The position numbers and the translations under genes are program-made. Positions 34,871-46,947 of a DNA stretch of 64,000 bases are shown here, piece after piece (the first letter of the stretch is position 1; each line of letters begins with the position of its first letter). Source of the stretch: Sorex araneus (Eukaryota; Chordata; Mammalia; Eulipotyphla; Soricidae). The DNA is taken from NCBI RefSeq assembly GCF_027595985.1, contig NC_073302.1, positions 166,453,951-166,517,950 on the forward strand, given 5' to 3'. The notes below the pieces were generated by a model. The model made no database searches, was not told where the DNA came from, and saw only the letters and a list, made by a program, of their open reading frames with translations.

Positions 34871-35149
34871 TCTAACAGAAGTCAAGATCCTGTGTTTAGT
34901 ATTGGGAGGAGACCTAGAACCCAATCTCTATCTTTAAGGGATTGGGTTCTGTTCTTATTTATATGTTTTAATCCATAGACTCTGCAATAAATAAAATTGC
35001 TAATTTTAAAATCACTCTCCCATTTTGAAATTTCTATACAGGGTTAAAAATATCTAGCACGGACCTTGCACGGATGGGGATTTGCACGTTGTTCATTATA
35101 AGGTCTGATCTTAAGAACTTCACTTTTAAGTCTCGGAATTTTTGCCAAC

Positions 35150-35310
35150 ACTTGCTGAGGGTATGCCATGTGCCTAACTGCAAAGAATTACACTTGACAT
35201 AAACCATCTCTTCTATCTAATCCTTCTAACAGCCGTAAAAGGTAGGACTACCTTATTACGAGGAGACAGCTAATTTACCCAGATGTTGATCATGCTGATC
35301 ACCGTATCTG
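35150..35310 (+). mobile_element. MIR element
   Basis: The order cttgctgagggtatgccatg, then ataaaccatctc, taatccttctaacagccgta and aggtaggactacc follows the ancient MIR core shared by mammals. Confidence 0.65.
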
Positions 35311-35559
35311 TTTGCAAGTACAGTTAGGAGTTAACTGCCCATTTCTAACATTTCATTAGCTCATACACAAATTTTCAGTGGGCGAACATCTCAAGGAAAG
35401 CTCCAGTCAACGCTAAAAAACCAAAGTGTCCTTTTAGGATAGAAACAAGACTTCAGCAAATGTGTTTTTCCAGTTCCCCACCTCATTCTCCCACCCTTCC
35501 AGGTGGTAAAAATGAGGACCTGCTCTCAGTAGCAAGCCCAGGACTGACTGCACCGCTGT

Positions 35560-36400
35560 CTACGTGGGGTCACTGCAAGCGGCCCAGGAGTCCGACTAGA
35601 AAGTTGAACCAGAGCCGAGGGCTGCAGGAGCAGGACCCGGTCCTCGGTCTGGGATGCTCCGAGAGAGGGCGGGGGCGGGCTCGCGCGGTCCAGCGTGCGG
35701 GCAGGTCAGTTGGGGCTGCCTGCGGGCGGCTGGAAGAGTCCATTAGCCCTGGCCAAGGCAGGGTGTTCCGGACGTCGGAGTGTGGTCCCGACTGCCCGCG
35801 GCGCCGCCGGGGGACGCGCTGCCGGGGGCGGCCACCCCCGCCTGGCCGGTCAGGTGAGCGCAGCCCGCGGAGGCGCGAGTCCGATTGGAGCAGACGGAGT
35901 AGAGGCGGGGGCGAGGGTTCGAGGACAGAGCCCCCAGCCTGGCCGCGGGCGGGAGGAAGGACGGGCCGCGCGGCTGCTGCGCGGGGCGCTCGCGGGAGGC
36001 TCGGGGGCTGCGGGGCGCGCGGATGTCGGTGTCCGGGGGGCCAGGTAGGTGGGCACGGAGGGGGCCGGTGCGGTCCTGCGGGCCCGCGGGGGCGCCGCTC
36101 GCTCCTCGGGCACCTGTTGCTGGAGGCGGGGGAGCTGCGGCTTCGGGGTTCGACCCCGCCGCCCCGCTGCGGGCGTGCAGGGAGCGTTCCCGCGCCGTCG
36201 GGTCCCCGCCGAGGTGAGAAGTGCACGGGCAGGGGACAAGCCTTTCCTCTCTCTCCCCGACGCCGGCGAGCCGGGACCCCGGCCCGAAGGTGTGCTCGGA
36301 GGCTTGGGAAGCAGCCCCGAGCGCGCCCCGAATAACGGCGAGGTTGGGCTCGATTTAGGCGCCCAGGTTCCTCGATGCCCGCGGGCTGGAGGAAGGCTGG
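35560..36400 (+). promoter_or_regulatory. ADGRV1: CpG island and promoter region of ADGRV1
   Basis: About 840 bases of high GC with dense CpG in an otherwise AT-rich region. GC-box (Sp1-type) motifs occur at 35667-35680 (gggcgggggcgggc) and near 35905. No TATA box is evident, as is usual for CpG-island promoters. Coding exon 1 lies inside at 36023. The transcription start is not resolvable by eye, so the 5'UTR extent is unknown. Long ORFs on both strands here reflect GC content. Confidence 0.85.
36023..36044 (+). CDS. ADGRV1: ADGRV1 coding exon 1
   Basis: ADGRV1 is the very large adhesion G protein-coupled receptor of stereociliary ankle links and the photoreceptor periciliary membrane, and it is mutated in Usher syndrome 2C. 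This exon has only 22 coding bases, giving MSVSGGP plus one base of a glycine codon. It ends in a strong donor (ccag|gtaggt). Joined to exon 2, it reads MSVSGGPGMPSA. This matches the organisation I recall for the human gene, whose exon 1 likewise encodes a few residues before an in-frame second methionine. The Kozak context is weak (C at -3, T at +4). Phase 1. Confidence 0.85.
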
Positions 36401-36513
36401 TTTCCAGGAAACGTGCTGATTGCAGGCACTTGGCCATTTGCTCGGAGCCCGGGAGTATTCAGGGCTTTCAACTGGACCGCCCCCTCCCCCCGACGCCCTT
36501 TAAAATTAAAACA

Positions 36514-36693
36514 GGGCCGGAGAGATAGAACCGGGGTACAGGTGCTTGCTTTGCCTACTACGGAACCAAACCCCAGTTTGCTCCTGGCACCACATTTGGT
36601 CCCCTAAGCACCCGCTGCCAGGAGAGCACAGAGCCAGGATAAGCCCAGGGCACAGCTGGGTGTGAACCCTCAGCCCCCCCCCCAAAAAAAAAA
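36514..36693 (+). mobile_element. SINE, family A-like, 470 bp downstream of exon 1
   Basis: gggccggagagatagaaccg head, cacatttggtcccctaagca, ggcacagctgggtgtgaacc, then a C-rich and A-rich end. Moderately diverged. It sits right at the downstream edge of the CpG island. Confidence 0.8.
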
Positions 36694-37414
36694 AACCCAA
36701 CAAAACAAAACTAACCTAACAAAACTCCCCCCAAAAGGGAAAAAAAAACCCATAAAAACCAGAAAACAAATTATGGCATTGTTCAACAGGGGTGAAACGG
36801 ATTTTAAGGTGCAACAATAACTTCTTTTGTGTACCTGTTGTTTTGAGCCATTTTTCTAGAATTCACAAAATTTTTAATATTAAAAAAAGTGTGATGTGTT
36901 GTTAAGTAAACTGATCACTTAACAATTATTCATATCTTATCTAAAGGGAGCAAGATTAAGCTCAAAACAAAAACTTTAATAGAGCTTGTTTAAAAAGTAC
37001 CTTAACTAACAAAGCATGTTCAAAAATTCTTGCTGAAGTTAATATTTTAAATGAACAGAAGTACTTTATCCTGTTCTTTATCATTTATCAAAAGAACTAT
37101 ATCAGAACAAGAGGCATTAAAGAAGAGAAAAAATATATTTAATCAAGATACAGACAGCACCAACAATTCATTTTTGGATAATTTCCTATAAGCTGCAGGA
37201 ACCTGTGTATGTGTACCAAATTTAAATATTATTATAATGATGTATATTAAATATATATGATTAGGTATTGCAACCTGGCCCGGCCATTAACATTGGGCAT
37301 TTGATAATTCTGGGACTGTTTCTTCATTAATGAGATTAAGGAATTGGTGATTGAAAATTCATTTCAACTGGAAATATGTCTCAGGATTATGTTTTTTTTC
37401 TTCCTTTTTTATTT

Positions 37415-37487
37415 CTGCAGTGCTGGGATCCAACCCAGGGCCTTACATGTTCGAGACTCTTACCACTGAACTATCCCTAGCACCTAG
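37415..37487 (-). mobile_element. ID-like tRNA-Ala head, antisense
   Basis: tgctgggatccaacccaggg and cttaccactgaactatcccta are the reverse complement of box B and box A of the tRNA-Ala-type head. Confidence 0.6.
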
Positions 37488-37589
37488 TATTAGAACATTT
37501 TAAAAGAAGCAACCAAAATGAACAAACCAAAGCACTATGGCTGAATCCTGTCTCCCTATTCTTATATCCGTGATGAATGACAACAACAA

Positions 37590-37800
37590 TTACCCCTATT
37601 GAATGCCTGCTGTGTAATGAATTTTGAGAAATCCCTTAAACATATTATTATAACATTCACAACATAGTAAGTTAAATGGTACTATTCCAATTTACATGTA
37701 GTAACACCAAGGTTTGGAAAGTTTGAGCTACTTGTCTAAACTTCAGTTGGTGAGAGTTGGATCAAGGATTTTTTCCCTAAGTGCTCTTAGCATTTATACC
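37590..37800 (+). mobile_element. MIR element
   Basis: Sequence order gaatgcctgctgtgtaatg, tattattataacattcacaa, tactattccaatttacatg and cacttgtctaaacttc-like blocks follow MIR, ending with the tggatcaaggattt region. Old. Confidence 0.6.
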
Positions 37801-38299
37801 ATTTTGAATGTGATGACTAAAAACTAAAACTTCCTGAACATAATCTTACACTTATGTGTAAATCTATAACAGGATGAAGGTGATTATTCAACCTCACTGA
37901 GTTTTGATAGCGTTAGAAATGATATATGTCAGTCAGCATATATTTTAGTAACTATGTAGTAATTATATGGTAGATTTATTATGTATAATAATGCATAGTA
38001 AAATATGTATTTTTGCTGTGCATAGGTTTATCAGATATTGACTCTTGATTGAATTCATTGTCAAAATGAGTAGCCTGTGATCTATTTGAAACACAAATGC
38101 TTTTATGGTAATGAAACTCACCCCTTGAAATAATGTGGGAAGGCAGAGGCTACGTACTAAGGAAAAGTATTTCAGATGTCTTTCTTTTTGGAGGTGCCCT
38201 TGCCCATGCTACACCCAAAGAAAAGAGTGTTCATGGCAGAATTAGCTGTGACTAAACCCTTTTGTTCATATTCTCACGATGAATGGTAATGGTATGCCA

Positions 38300-38450
38300 C
38301 ATTTACTGAATGTCCGCCATATGCCAGGAATTCTACCGGGCCTTTTAAACAGAATCACTTTATAGTTAACCATCAGTTAAATGTTATTACTCTGCTTTGC
38401 AGATTAAGAAACTGAGGCAGAAAGAGCTATTCTCTTTGAGAACCCTGAGT
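38300..38450 (+). mobile_element. MIR element
   Basis: tttactgaatgtccgccata, tgccaggaattctaccgggc, and gattaagaaactgaggcaga are clear MIR core landmarks in order. Confidence 0.8.
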
Positions 38451-38459
38451 AAAAAATAC

Positions 38460-41260
38460 ACTTTTGCCTTAGATCAAGTGAATTGTTTTTTGTTGTTCAG
38501 AAATTCTTAGACTGTAAATACAGTGTTAAATCCTTAAAGACTGGTACAGGGGGAGGAGTTTAAGCCACACTACACCAGCCCTTTATTTTATATGTGAGAA
38601 AATGGAAGCCTAGAAAAGCTAATGGACATTATCTATTCTGTTGCTTGCAGTTACGATTTTAGTTATCTGGATGTCTCCATAAACTAAGAAATAAGAAATC
38701 TAATGATTTATCCATAAGTACTTGATTTATTATCTCTAAACCAAAAATGGGTATTCTATCTCATATTCCTTTTACCATTTCTGTCCTACTGTTACTAAAG
38801 AATTGTAAGGCTTCCTTAGTTATTATGCAAAATCTTTGAGGAAAGTGGCTGTCCTCAGCCCTCTGAGGCTGTCCTCTAATATCTGAAGATATTAGAAAGA
38901 GTTTTCTAATATCTCCAGAACCCAACAAAGTGGTTAAGATATTGAGTAAATGGCTCTGGTCCCAATTTTCTCAGTCTCAGATCTGCATAGTGGAAACCTG
39001 TTCAGCACTGCTCCTACAAAGAGGGCGGCTAGACAATTTATAGATGCTGCTAAGGCTGTCAGGCCCATTAGCTGATAAATGTTTAGTTTGATTATAAAAT
39101 ACGGAGTATTATTACCATGAAGAGACTTAAATGGGCATTTCTCTAATTTTGTGGGAAAATCACATAGCTTAAGTGTTACATATAGTTGAGTTGGAAATAA
39201 CTTTTTTTTTTTTTGCTTATTGTAAAGATAAGTTAAAGTCATGTGAAACACTCAGGCATGACAGACATAAATACACATTGCCAGTAACTCCACTGTTCAT
39301 GGGTCTGGATGACCACTCAGTCTGACAGAGATGTCCTTTTCCCCTCACCTGCCACATCAAGAGGAGAGCTGAATTATTTGCTGAAACCATTTATAGTTGG
39401 GAGCTCCATGGAGTCTTCATATTTCCCATATTCTCTTAGGCAGCCTGAATTTTATATAAAATTCAGTGGTTAAGACATGAAGATGAGAAGGTTGCTGAGG
39501 GAGACTTTTTGTTATGCAAACGATAGTAGTGCAGAAAGTTCATTTCTTGACACGCATCTGCCTGATATTTTTTATCTTCACAATGGAGGATTTCGGCGCA
39601 TAGATGAGGGAGAGGGTGCCTCAACAGTCTGGGCCGGTGGCCACACAGGAAGCCTCGGCACCCAAACACTGTTGCTCTGGGTGGAGGTGTGGCAGAGGAG
39701 GAGGAGAGGGGCGGAGCTGGGACCCAGGAGGCTGTACCCACACAAAGCTTGTGTTTTCTGATTCCACTGTGACACACTATACACTTTAAAATGTCCCAGA
39801 CCAAGTCCCTACCCCAGCTGCTGGGCAGGTGGTCATGGCACCCTTTCTGATGCAGTCAGGCATAAGCCTGGTTATACCTCCAAATGAAGGCATTTCTCAT
39901 TCATTTATTCATGATGCTGAAAACCAGGCTGGGCCTGCTTTCACATAGAAGGGAAAGCTGACTGTTGGAATAATTGTCTATAAATGAATTTTGGACTAAT
40001 ATTCTCAAAATTGGTTTTAAAGTGAGGCCAGGGGTCTCTTGGAGAGTGTCATCTACAGTTCTTTCCTTGTGCGTTAGAGTGTAATTGCATGGGCAATAGT
40101 TATGTTTTAAAGATTAATCATTTTAATTTTATAAATTTATTTCTTACTCCAGCTTCCTTTTCCCAAAGCACATTAAAAAAAATTGTACTTTTATATTTAG
40201 CGTGGAGTTCTTTCATGCTTTATTAGGGGCTTAACGTGGCTGAAATCCAACCATCTGTTCACATCTTGGCACATCAGTACATTGGAGGTGCTGGTAGGGG
40301 CGAAATAAATTTCCCACATTTTAAAGGTTAGGGAAAGAGCTACCTTTATGAATAGATTTCAAATGATTCTCAGCAAGACAATAGTATAGGAGTGGAGTAA
40401 AAATGCATTTCATTCTCTAAAGCAAAAGGTCCCCTGTCTGTCTTTAGTTTCCTTGAAAGGCAATTAGCATTTCAACTAGCCAATTTGGTTACATGCAACG
40501 AAGTACTTGGGTTTATAATTTGCTGCTCTCTGTCTGAGGCTGTGAGCCCCTGCTCTTATGTAATCCTCTCCAAGTAGCCTTCTCTCCAGCATAGTTATTG
40601 TTGCTGCTCTTAAATAACTAATCAACAGAGAGTTTTTCTTGCCTTCCACTGTAGGTTGCCATAGGACAAGGAAAATGAAATGCCAAAGCTAATAAGGGGG
40701 TGATTGTAATTATTAAATCGTCGTTATTGAAATGTGGCACAGGTTGAAAGATAAAGAATAGCTTTAAATAAAATGAACTTTAAAAAGAGGTATTGTGTGG
40801 CATTATTAATAGTTAATTTCTGCATGTAGTTTGAACAGTAAACAGGGGATATGTATGTGTATATATTAGATATACAATATAAGAATTGAGCAAGATGACT
40901 CAAAATTAATAATAAAGAAGTAATTATTAATTACTTATGTGGATTGCTCTTGAAAGGTGAATATGTGCGAAACAAAGTGATTTTTATTTTTAAATGTTAT
41001 AACAAATTAAATGCTTGAGTCATATTGTGGAAATAATTCATGGATTCTTATTTGAGTGCAAATAAAAAAAGATTATTAGCTATTTTGTCAAGAATTCTGA
41101 TAATTAGATAAAGTTAGTATATTTCAAGTATATATTCATATTCCTTTGGAGGAACCACTGTATGTTATGAAAATTTTTTTGTTAGGATAATTACAATAAT
41201 ATTATCCTTTAATCATTGTCAAGGAACAGTAATTCAATTTTTCTCTTAAGACAACATTGT
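38460..41260. other. Intron 1 sequence almost free of recognisable repeats
   Basis: No young SINE or L1 is found for about 2.8 kb. A weak MIR-like piece lies near 38585-38640. Segments such as 39900-40100 and 40600-40760 have balanced composition and could be conserved non-coding elements. That is a guess from repeat absence only. Confidence 0.45.
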
Positions 41261-41272
41261 TTTTGTGAAGTT

Positions 41273-41312
41273 ATATTGTTTTACTTCCAAATATCTGGAA
41301 GTAAAACAATAT
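41273..41312. repeat. Perfect inverted repeat, 17-nt arms, 6-nt loop
   Basis: atattgttttacttcca (41273-41289) and its exact reverse complement (41296-41312) flank the loop aatatc. All 17 positions pair. Confidence 0.97.
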
Positions 41313-42179
41313 TTTTTTGTTTTTCAAATAAAGTTTTACTGGAATAACACATAATAGGACTGTTTTAGATACAAGCCCAGAAAGTGATCAATAAATATAA
41401 TTTTGGGGATATATATGAGTGAATTGCACTTTTGTCTATATCTTCAATCCTTGATTGAAAGGAGAAAACACAATTGCACCTGCAATTAGTCATTTGTGTA
41501 TTAGTCAACTAAATTCAACTGTGTTGATGGGCAGAAATGAAACAAAGAAGGCTTATTTGTTCTTTGGCAGACTTCTTAACTGAGGATGGAAAGTGTTCTG
41601 GAAAAAGCAGGACTTGTTATAGACGATGAAGAACGTTGGAAGAGAGGGAGAGGGCGAGGCAGAGAGAAGAGCCTTCGAAGTAATTTGGATCAGAGATACA
41701 GAGGTAAGAATGATCCAGGTGTCTTGTTCCAGAAACACATTCGAATCCACTTGACTGGAACTGTTGACAGAAGAGAAAGAGATGACTGGAGATGTATGGT
41801 GGGCTGGAAGTTTCATAAAACTGAGGTATAATTCTCTTCCCCAAAATTACCTTTTGAAGGGGAGAATTCCGTATTTAAAATGTATTTTAAAAGTTATGCA
41901 ACTTTCACCACTTCAATTTTTTGCTGTTGTTCCCTGAGAAAGAAATCCTGTGTTCATTAGCTTAACACTTGGTCCTTCCCCCACTTACTACCTGCACACA
42001 TCCTCTGCCCCTGACAAGTGCCGAAAACATGTAGTCTGCTTTCTGGCTTACCTTGTGCCTGTCTTGAACATTTCATGGACGTGGAATCATATAAGGTCTT
42101 TTATGTCTACCTTTATTTTCCATAATGTTGTTGAGATTCAGCATGTTGTAAAGTGTATCAATTTGGTTCTTTCTGATGG
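41313..42179. other. Intron 1 sequence
   Basis: Holds an 81-codon ORF (41586-41831) with a donor-like agag|gtaaga at about 41702. No family is recognised (see findings). No repeats identified. Confidence 0.4.
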
Positions 42180-42750
42180 CTGAATATACCCGTTATATAA
42201 CATATTGCCATTTGTTCATCCATACTCTACTCAATAGTACTTGGATTCATTCAACTCTTTAAATTCATATGAATTTTTAGATAACAGCTTTTCATTAAGA
42301 TATGTCTCAGTTCTCTTAGCTATATATCTAGAATTAGAAATAAAATTTTCATTGTAATCTTTTGTTTTATGTAATCTTTTGTTTTATGGACAGTGTGGTC
42401 AACTGTCATTTGAAGTGAGCATAGATAGCAGTGTTTGAGTATTGCAATTTCTTTCTATCCACATAAATATGTATTTTCTGTTTTATGGATTCTAACCATG
42501 TTGGTGTGAAGTCATAATTCATTATGGTTTTGATTTATATTTTATTGATTAATAGTTTTGTGGCATTTGTTATTTGGTGAAATATTTGTAGAAGTCCTTT
42601 GCCCTTTTAAAATTTGGGTTCTTCTACTGAATTGTAAGAGTTACTTACATACTCAAGAATAATTGTTCCTTAAAAGATCTATGGTTTGCAATTTTTCATT
42701 TTTTAACCTTTTTCACCTTGTTATCAATAATATGCTTTGGGTAAAAACAT
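42180..42750 (-). mobile_element. Old L1 fragment, antisense
   Basis: Antisense L1 landmarks such as ttctgatggctgaatatacc and catttgttcatccatactc, then gaatttttagataac, are those of an old L1 3' region. A 17-base tandem pair (taatcttttgttttatg) lies at about 42356-42389. Confidence 0.6.
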
Positions 42751-42914
42751 TAAGTTAATTTAAAGTTTTCTTGATTTTTCCATTAGTTTTTAAAATGACA
42801 CTAAATTTTGGGATGTATACATCCATTTTACATTTTGCATCCATGTATACATCCCAAAATTTAGTGTCATTTTAAAAACTAATGAAAAAATCAAGAAAAC
42901 TTTAAATTAGCTTA
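42751..42914. repeat. Long hairpin, 72-nt arms, 20-nt spacer
   Basis: The arms 42751-42822 and 42843-42914 are reverse complements with two mismatches. They meet around a 20-base spacer starting ccattttac. The outer ends read TA on both sides, as for a Tc1/mariner-type target duplication. It interrupts an old antisense L1. Confidence 0.95.
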
Positions 42915-42949
42915 ATTTTATATTTCATTGTTCCCACCATCGAAGTTCT

Positions 42950-43510
42950 AGTGTCATCTCACTACCAAAATGACACTACTTCCTACTTATCCCACTCTAT
43001 TTTTCCTTTTCCTCCATGTTTTTTCCCACAGAATCTGAAAGTTCTTTTAGTTGTGTTTTGCTTTTGATTATTTATAATCCAAGTAACAGTGTAATTATCT
43101 AGTAGTTTTTTTTCTTCCTGACATATACTACTTAGCATAATCATCTCAAGTTTCATTATTTTGTTGCTAAAGGCACAATTTTATCACTTTTTAGTAGCTG
43201 AGTAGTATTAATGAAATATATATATTAATCTCAAAAATTTTCCCCAGCCATTTATTGATGAACATTTAGGATGTTTTCCTGTTTTGGTCATTGTGAATAA
43301 TGCTGCTGTAATTACAGGGATGTAAATATATTTAATCTAATTTATTTATTCATTTAAAGTGAGTTTTCATGAATTTGATATCAATTTCTATTAGTGATAT
43401 TGCTGAATCTTCTGATATCTCTTTTAGTTTTATAAAAATGTCATTAACATTTACAGAGAGACTGCTGCACCAATATACATTACAACCAGTGTTCAAAGGT
43501 TAGTTTTCTT
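42950..43510 (-). mobile_element. Old L1 fragment, antisense
   Basis: Antisense L1 3' landmarks: gctgagtagtattaatg, ccatttattgatgaacattt, tcattgtgaataatgctgct and ccaatatacattacaacc. Strongly diverged. Confidence 0.65.
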
Positions 43511-44220
43511 GGAGCTCAATTAATTTAACTTTTATTTTCTGATGTGCTTTTGGTGCATAAGAAGCTTGCTTAATCAGCCAGCCATCAGAAGATTTCCACT
43601 TATTTCCTTTCAAGAATGTTGTTTTAGCTCTTTTATTTTAGACTTTTTTTCATTTTTCTCATTTTTATTTATCCATTCAGTTTCTTGCAGGATAGACTTA
43701 AAGGAAATGCATTTCTTTCTTAACAAAGAAAGACTGTTATAAATAAACATAATAAATAAATACTGTTAAGGCTTGGGGTCATATTATAAAGTAAAAGCAC
43801 CACATATAACTTCAAGGTTTATCACTTAGAGTTTAGCGAAGACGTTTTAGAAAGCCAAATTGTGAGAAGACAAAATATAGGAATAATTTATATTTATTAA
43901 TTAGTTAATAATGTCTTTCTTGCCATTGCCTCTGGATTTTCATAAGTAGAGAGAGTATGGTAATGCTGGGCTTCTGGTGCACCTTAAATTCAATTCTGAT
44001 GTTTCCTGTCTTCTAAGTAGGGAATCATTTGAATGGTTTTCGTTGAACTGACAAATAAGTTTTTTGAAAAATCCCAAATAAAGAACTATGTGAAATAAAG
44101 CCTTAAGGTTTATTTTGTTAAATGAGGCAGTTTTATTGGATTCAATTTTATAAAGGATTCTGCCTCTGCCTTTGTTTTTCTCAATATAATTTATGGATTG
44201 AGGTTTGATACTGGGGTTTT
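43511..44220. other. Intron 1 sequence, nothing firm
   Basis: AT-rich; no gene or firm repeat call. Confidence 0.45.
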
Positions 44221-44224
44221 TACC

Positions 44225-44475
44225 CACTTTTCACTGATCTTTGCATAAGGTGTAAAAATTGAAGTCTGAATTCTATATTTTCACATGTGATTGATTCACC
44301 AGTTTTCCCAAGAGCATTGCTGAAGAAACTATCCTTCCTTCCTCTTCGTGTCCTGAACTTTGTTGAAGAGCTGCTTATACTATATCTGTATGTTCACATC
44401 TGATTTCTCAGTTCGATTACACTGGTTGCAGAGTATGCTTTAATTTGGTGCCACATTATATTGATTTTCATTTTA
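44225..44475 (-). mobile_element. Old L1M fragment, antisense
   Basis: caccagttttcccaagagca, ttgctgaagaaactatcctt and the cctgaactttgttgaagagc block are antisense L1M landmarks. Confidence 0.6.
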
Positions 44476-46660
44476 ATTACATTTAAAGATATTTAATTAA
44501 TTTAGATTTAATAAATTTTTAAGGTTTAAGGTATTTTGACAGAATCTGAAAAGAGATTTGCTTAGTGCCCTATGATTTGTAGCCTATGTTCATAAAAATT
44601 TATTGATTTATAGTTATAGGTTGCTAGCTGTTTTATAGGTGAAATGACAGTTGGTAAAATTACAATAAGTTAACTACAAGAAGAGGCAGCAAACTTAGAT
44701 CTTCACTTCAAGTGAACCCTGTAGAATTTTTATTTTAGAAGAGATAAAATATAACCTGTCTCAGTGGAGCGGTATCAAAAACTTATGGGGTCATATTTTA
44801 AAATCACCACACTGTTGCTTTTATTAATAAAAATAATAACAAGAAAAGTAGCTATTGTGGACAACTTTGTGGAGGTCTAACAATCTCTGCATTATGTGGT
44901 TTCTGGGTTACATGAAAAATGGGAAAAGTCATTTTGACTTCCTGATATATACTAATACATCTAATATATTGGAAAATTGATTTTTTAATTAAGGCACCAA
45001 AAGATTTTGTTCAGGATGAAAATAGATATGTTTTGATAAATTAGCAGGGGTTAGATTTTTAAAGTGAATTATGATTATGATATCATTTTTGAATTTCCTC
45101 ATACTGAGTTGATAAGATTTAGAGAAGTGAATTTTCTAGGATGACACACAGGTAGGTAGAACTGTGACAGAGCAAGAAGTTACCTGAGGTTTGGGTGTAT
45201 TTTTGCCTCATCTTATGATTAAAGGGCTTCAATAAAACTTACTGGAGAATTTGATTTATGGTTGAGAGCCACAGCTGAAAAAAAGTTCCTGAGTTATCTC
45301 TAAAAGGACTAGGATAGCCTGTGGCATAGTATGTAGCAATGTTTATGGGGTGAACTATACAGGGCAAAGTGTTCCCCAAGGTCTGCTATGAATCTCCTGT
45401 TAGGGTTAATTGCCTGAGATCATTATGTAGGCATCGTGCATTAGAGGACAGTGTTTCAGGGCCAGGAAGCCTAGTAGTTATTGGCAGCGCAGAAGATATG
45501 GGACTATCTGCATCTGTCAGCTCAAAAGAGAACTACAGTCTGTATCTTTGAAAGTGAGGCTGATGGACCCACAGTGAAATTTCTATGGAAACTGTATAAT
45601 ATCTAACAGAACAATCCAGCAAGAACTGTAGAGAAAGAACAGTCAACTCATGTTATAACTGTTCTGATTATTTATTTATTTATTTATTTATTTACCATTC
45701 TGACTTCTTGATCACTTTACCTCACAATCCTGGCTCCTGTCATCTCTGCCCTTGGTGAGGCTGGGAAACTTGTTAGCTAACTGAAGGAAGAAGAGAACTT
45801 TAGAGGAGGAGAGAAGGACAATTATTGCCACACTAGCAGCCTTCAGCAGTCCCCAGTTTGGGCAAAAGAAAAGTCAGTATTTAAATTAAAGTTTAGATTA
45901 TTGTGTGCTTTGCCTATAAATATGTTTTGTTGTGAAAGTTTTAGAATATACACAGAAGTGGAGAGGATAGCAAATGAAGCATTTATACTCATGGCCCAGA
46001 ATGGACAGTTGTAAGCAGTTTGCTATACTTTATGTATCTACAAATATTACCAAATGTAGCTATAAAAACATAGATTTTTCTTCATAACACAATGCTATTA
46101 TTTTGCCTGAGAAAATTTAACAATGATTTTGTAGTATTATTCAAGTAAGCTCATATTCAGATGTCCTTGATTGCCTTAAAAATGGATTTTTTTCTTTAGG
46201 ATATAGTATGTTTGAGATATTCTTTTTCAGTCTCTTAAGATTTTCCTTATCCCTAACTCTACTACTTTGAAGAACTCTGGCAGTTTTTCCAAGTGCAGGC
46301 TGTGTTCTGGACTGATTGTTCCTTTCCTTTTAGATTACTTCATGTGTTTTCTTATTCCCCATTTTTGTTATAAACTGAAAGTTACCTCTAAAGCATTCTT
46401 TCCCATGTGGGTAATACTGATCCCCACGGGGACACTGGAACAGTCTAAGGGAATGGTAATAACCTTGGGTGCAGTTGGGGGACACTTTCTGTTTGGTTAA
46501 AAGATAGATTTTGTGGGCACTAAGTTTGAGTAATTTTGTTTCTGGAATGGGTGTTGTAGACCAAATAAACTTGGATATCTACCTCTGTTTTAATACTTCT
46601 GTTTTTAGAGGGATGCAGTTTTGTTTTGTGGGGAAGAATGTTATATAGGTAATACTCTTA
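44476..46660. other. Intron 1 sequence with a (TTTA)n microsatellite
   Basis: Largely unique. A (ttta)n run of about 28 bases lies at 45667-45694. No exon or young repeat is seen. Confidence 0.5.
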
Positions 46661-46669
46661 TCTAGGGTC

Positions 46670-46919
46670 ATAGCACTGTAGCACTGTCATCCCATTGTTC
46701 ATCGACTTGCTCGAGCGGGCACCAGTAAGGTCTCCATTGAGACTTCTTATTACTGTTTTTGGCATATTGAATATGCCACGGGGAGCATGCCAGGCTCTGC
46801 CGTGCAGGTGGGATACTCTCGGTAGCTTGCTGGGCTCTCCGAGAGGGACAGAGAAATCGAACCCGGGTCGGCTGCATGCAAGACAAATTCCCTACCCGCT
46901 GTGCTGTCGCTCCAGTCCT
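46670..46919 (-). mobile_element. tRNA SINE, family B, antisense, near consensus
   Basis: cactgtcatcccattgttc through gctcgagcgggcaccagta, tttttggcatattgaatatg, ctctgccgtgcagg, and the head cctacccgctgtgctgtcgc. The short repeat ctagggt (46662-46668, 46922-46928) flanks it. Confidence 0.9.
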
Positions 46920-46947
46920 GACTAGGGTTACTGCTTCTTTTTTTTTT

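Noticed and set aside
35460..36528. ORFs of up to 291 codons on both strands in the CpG island
   Set aside because: GC-rich DNA lacks stops by composition. No family is recognised, and the ADGRV1 exon 1 frame is short and splice-bounded.
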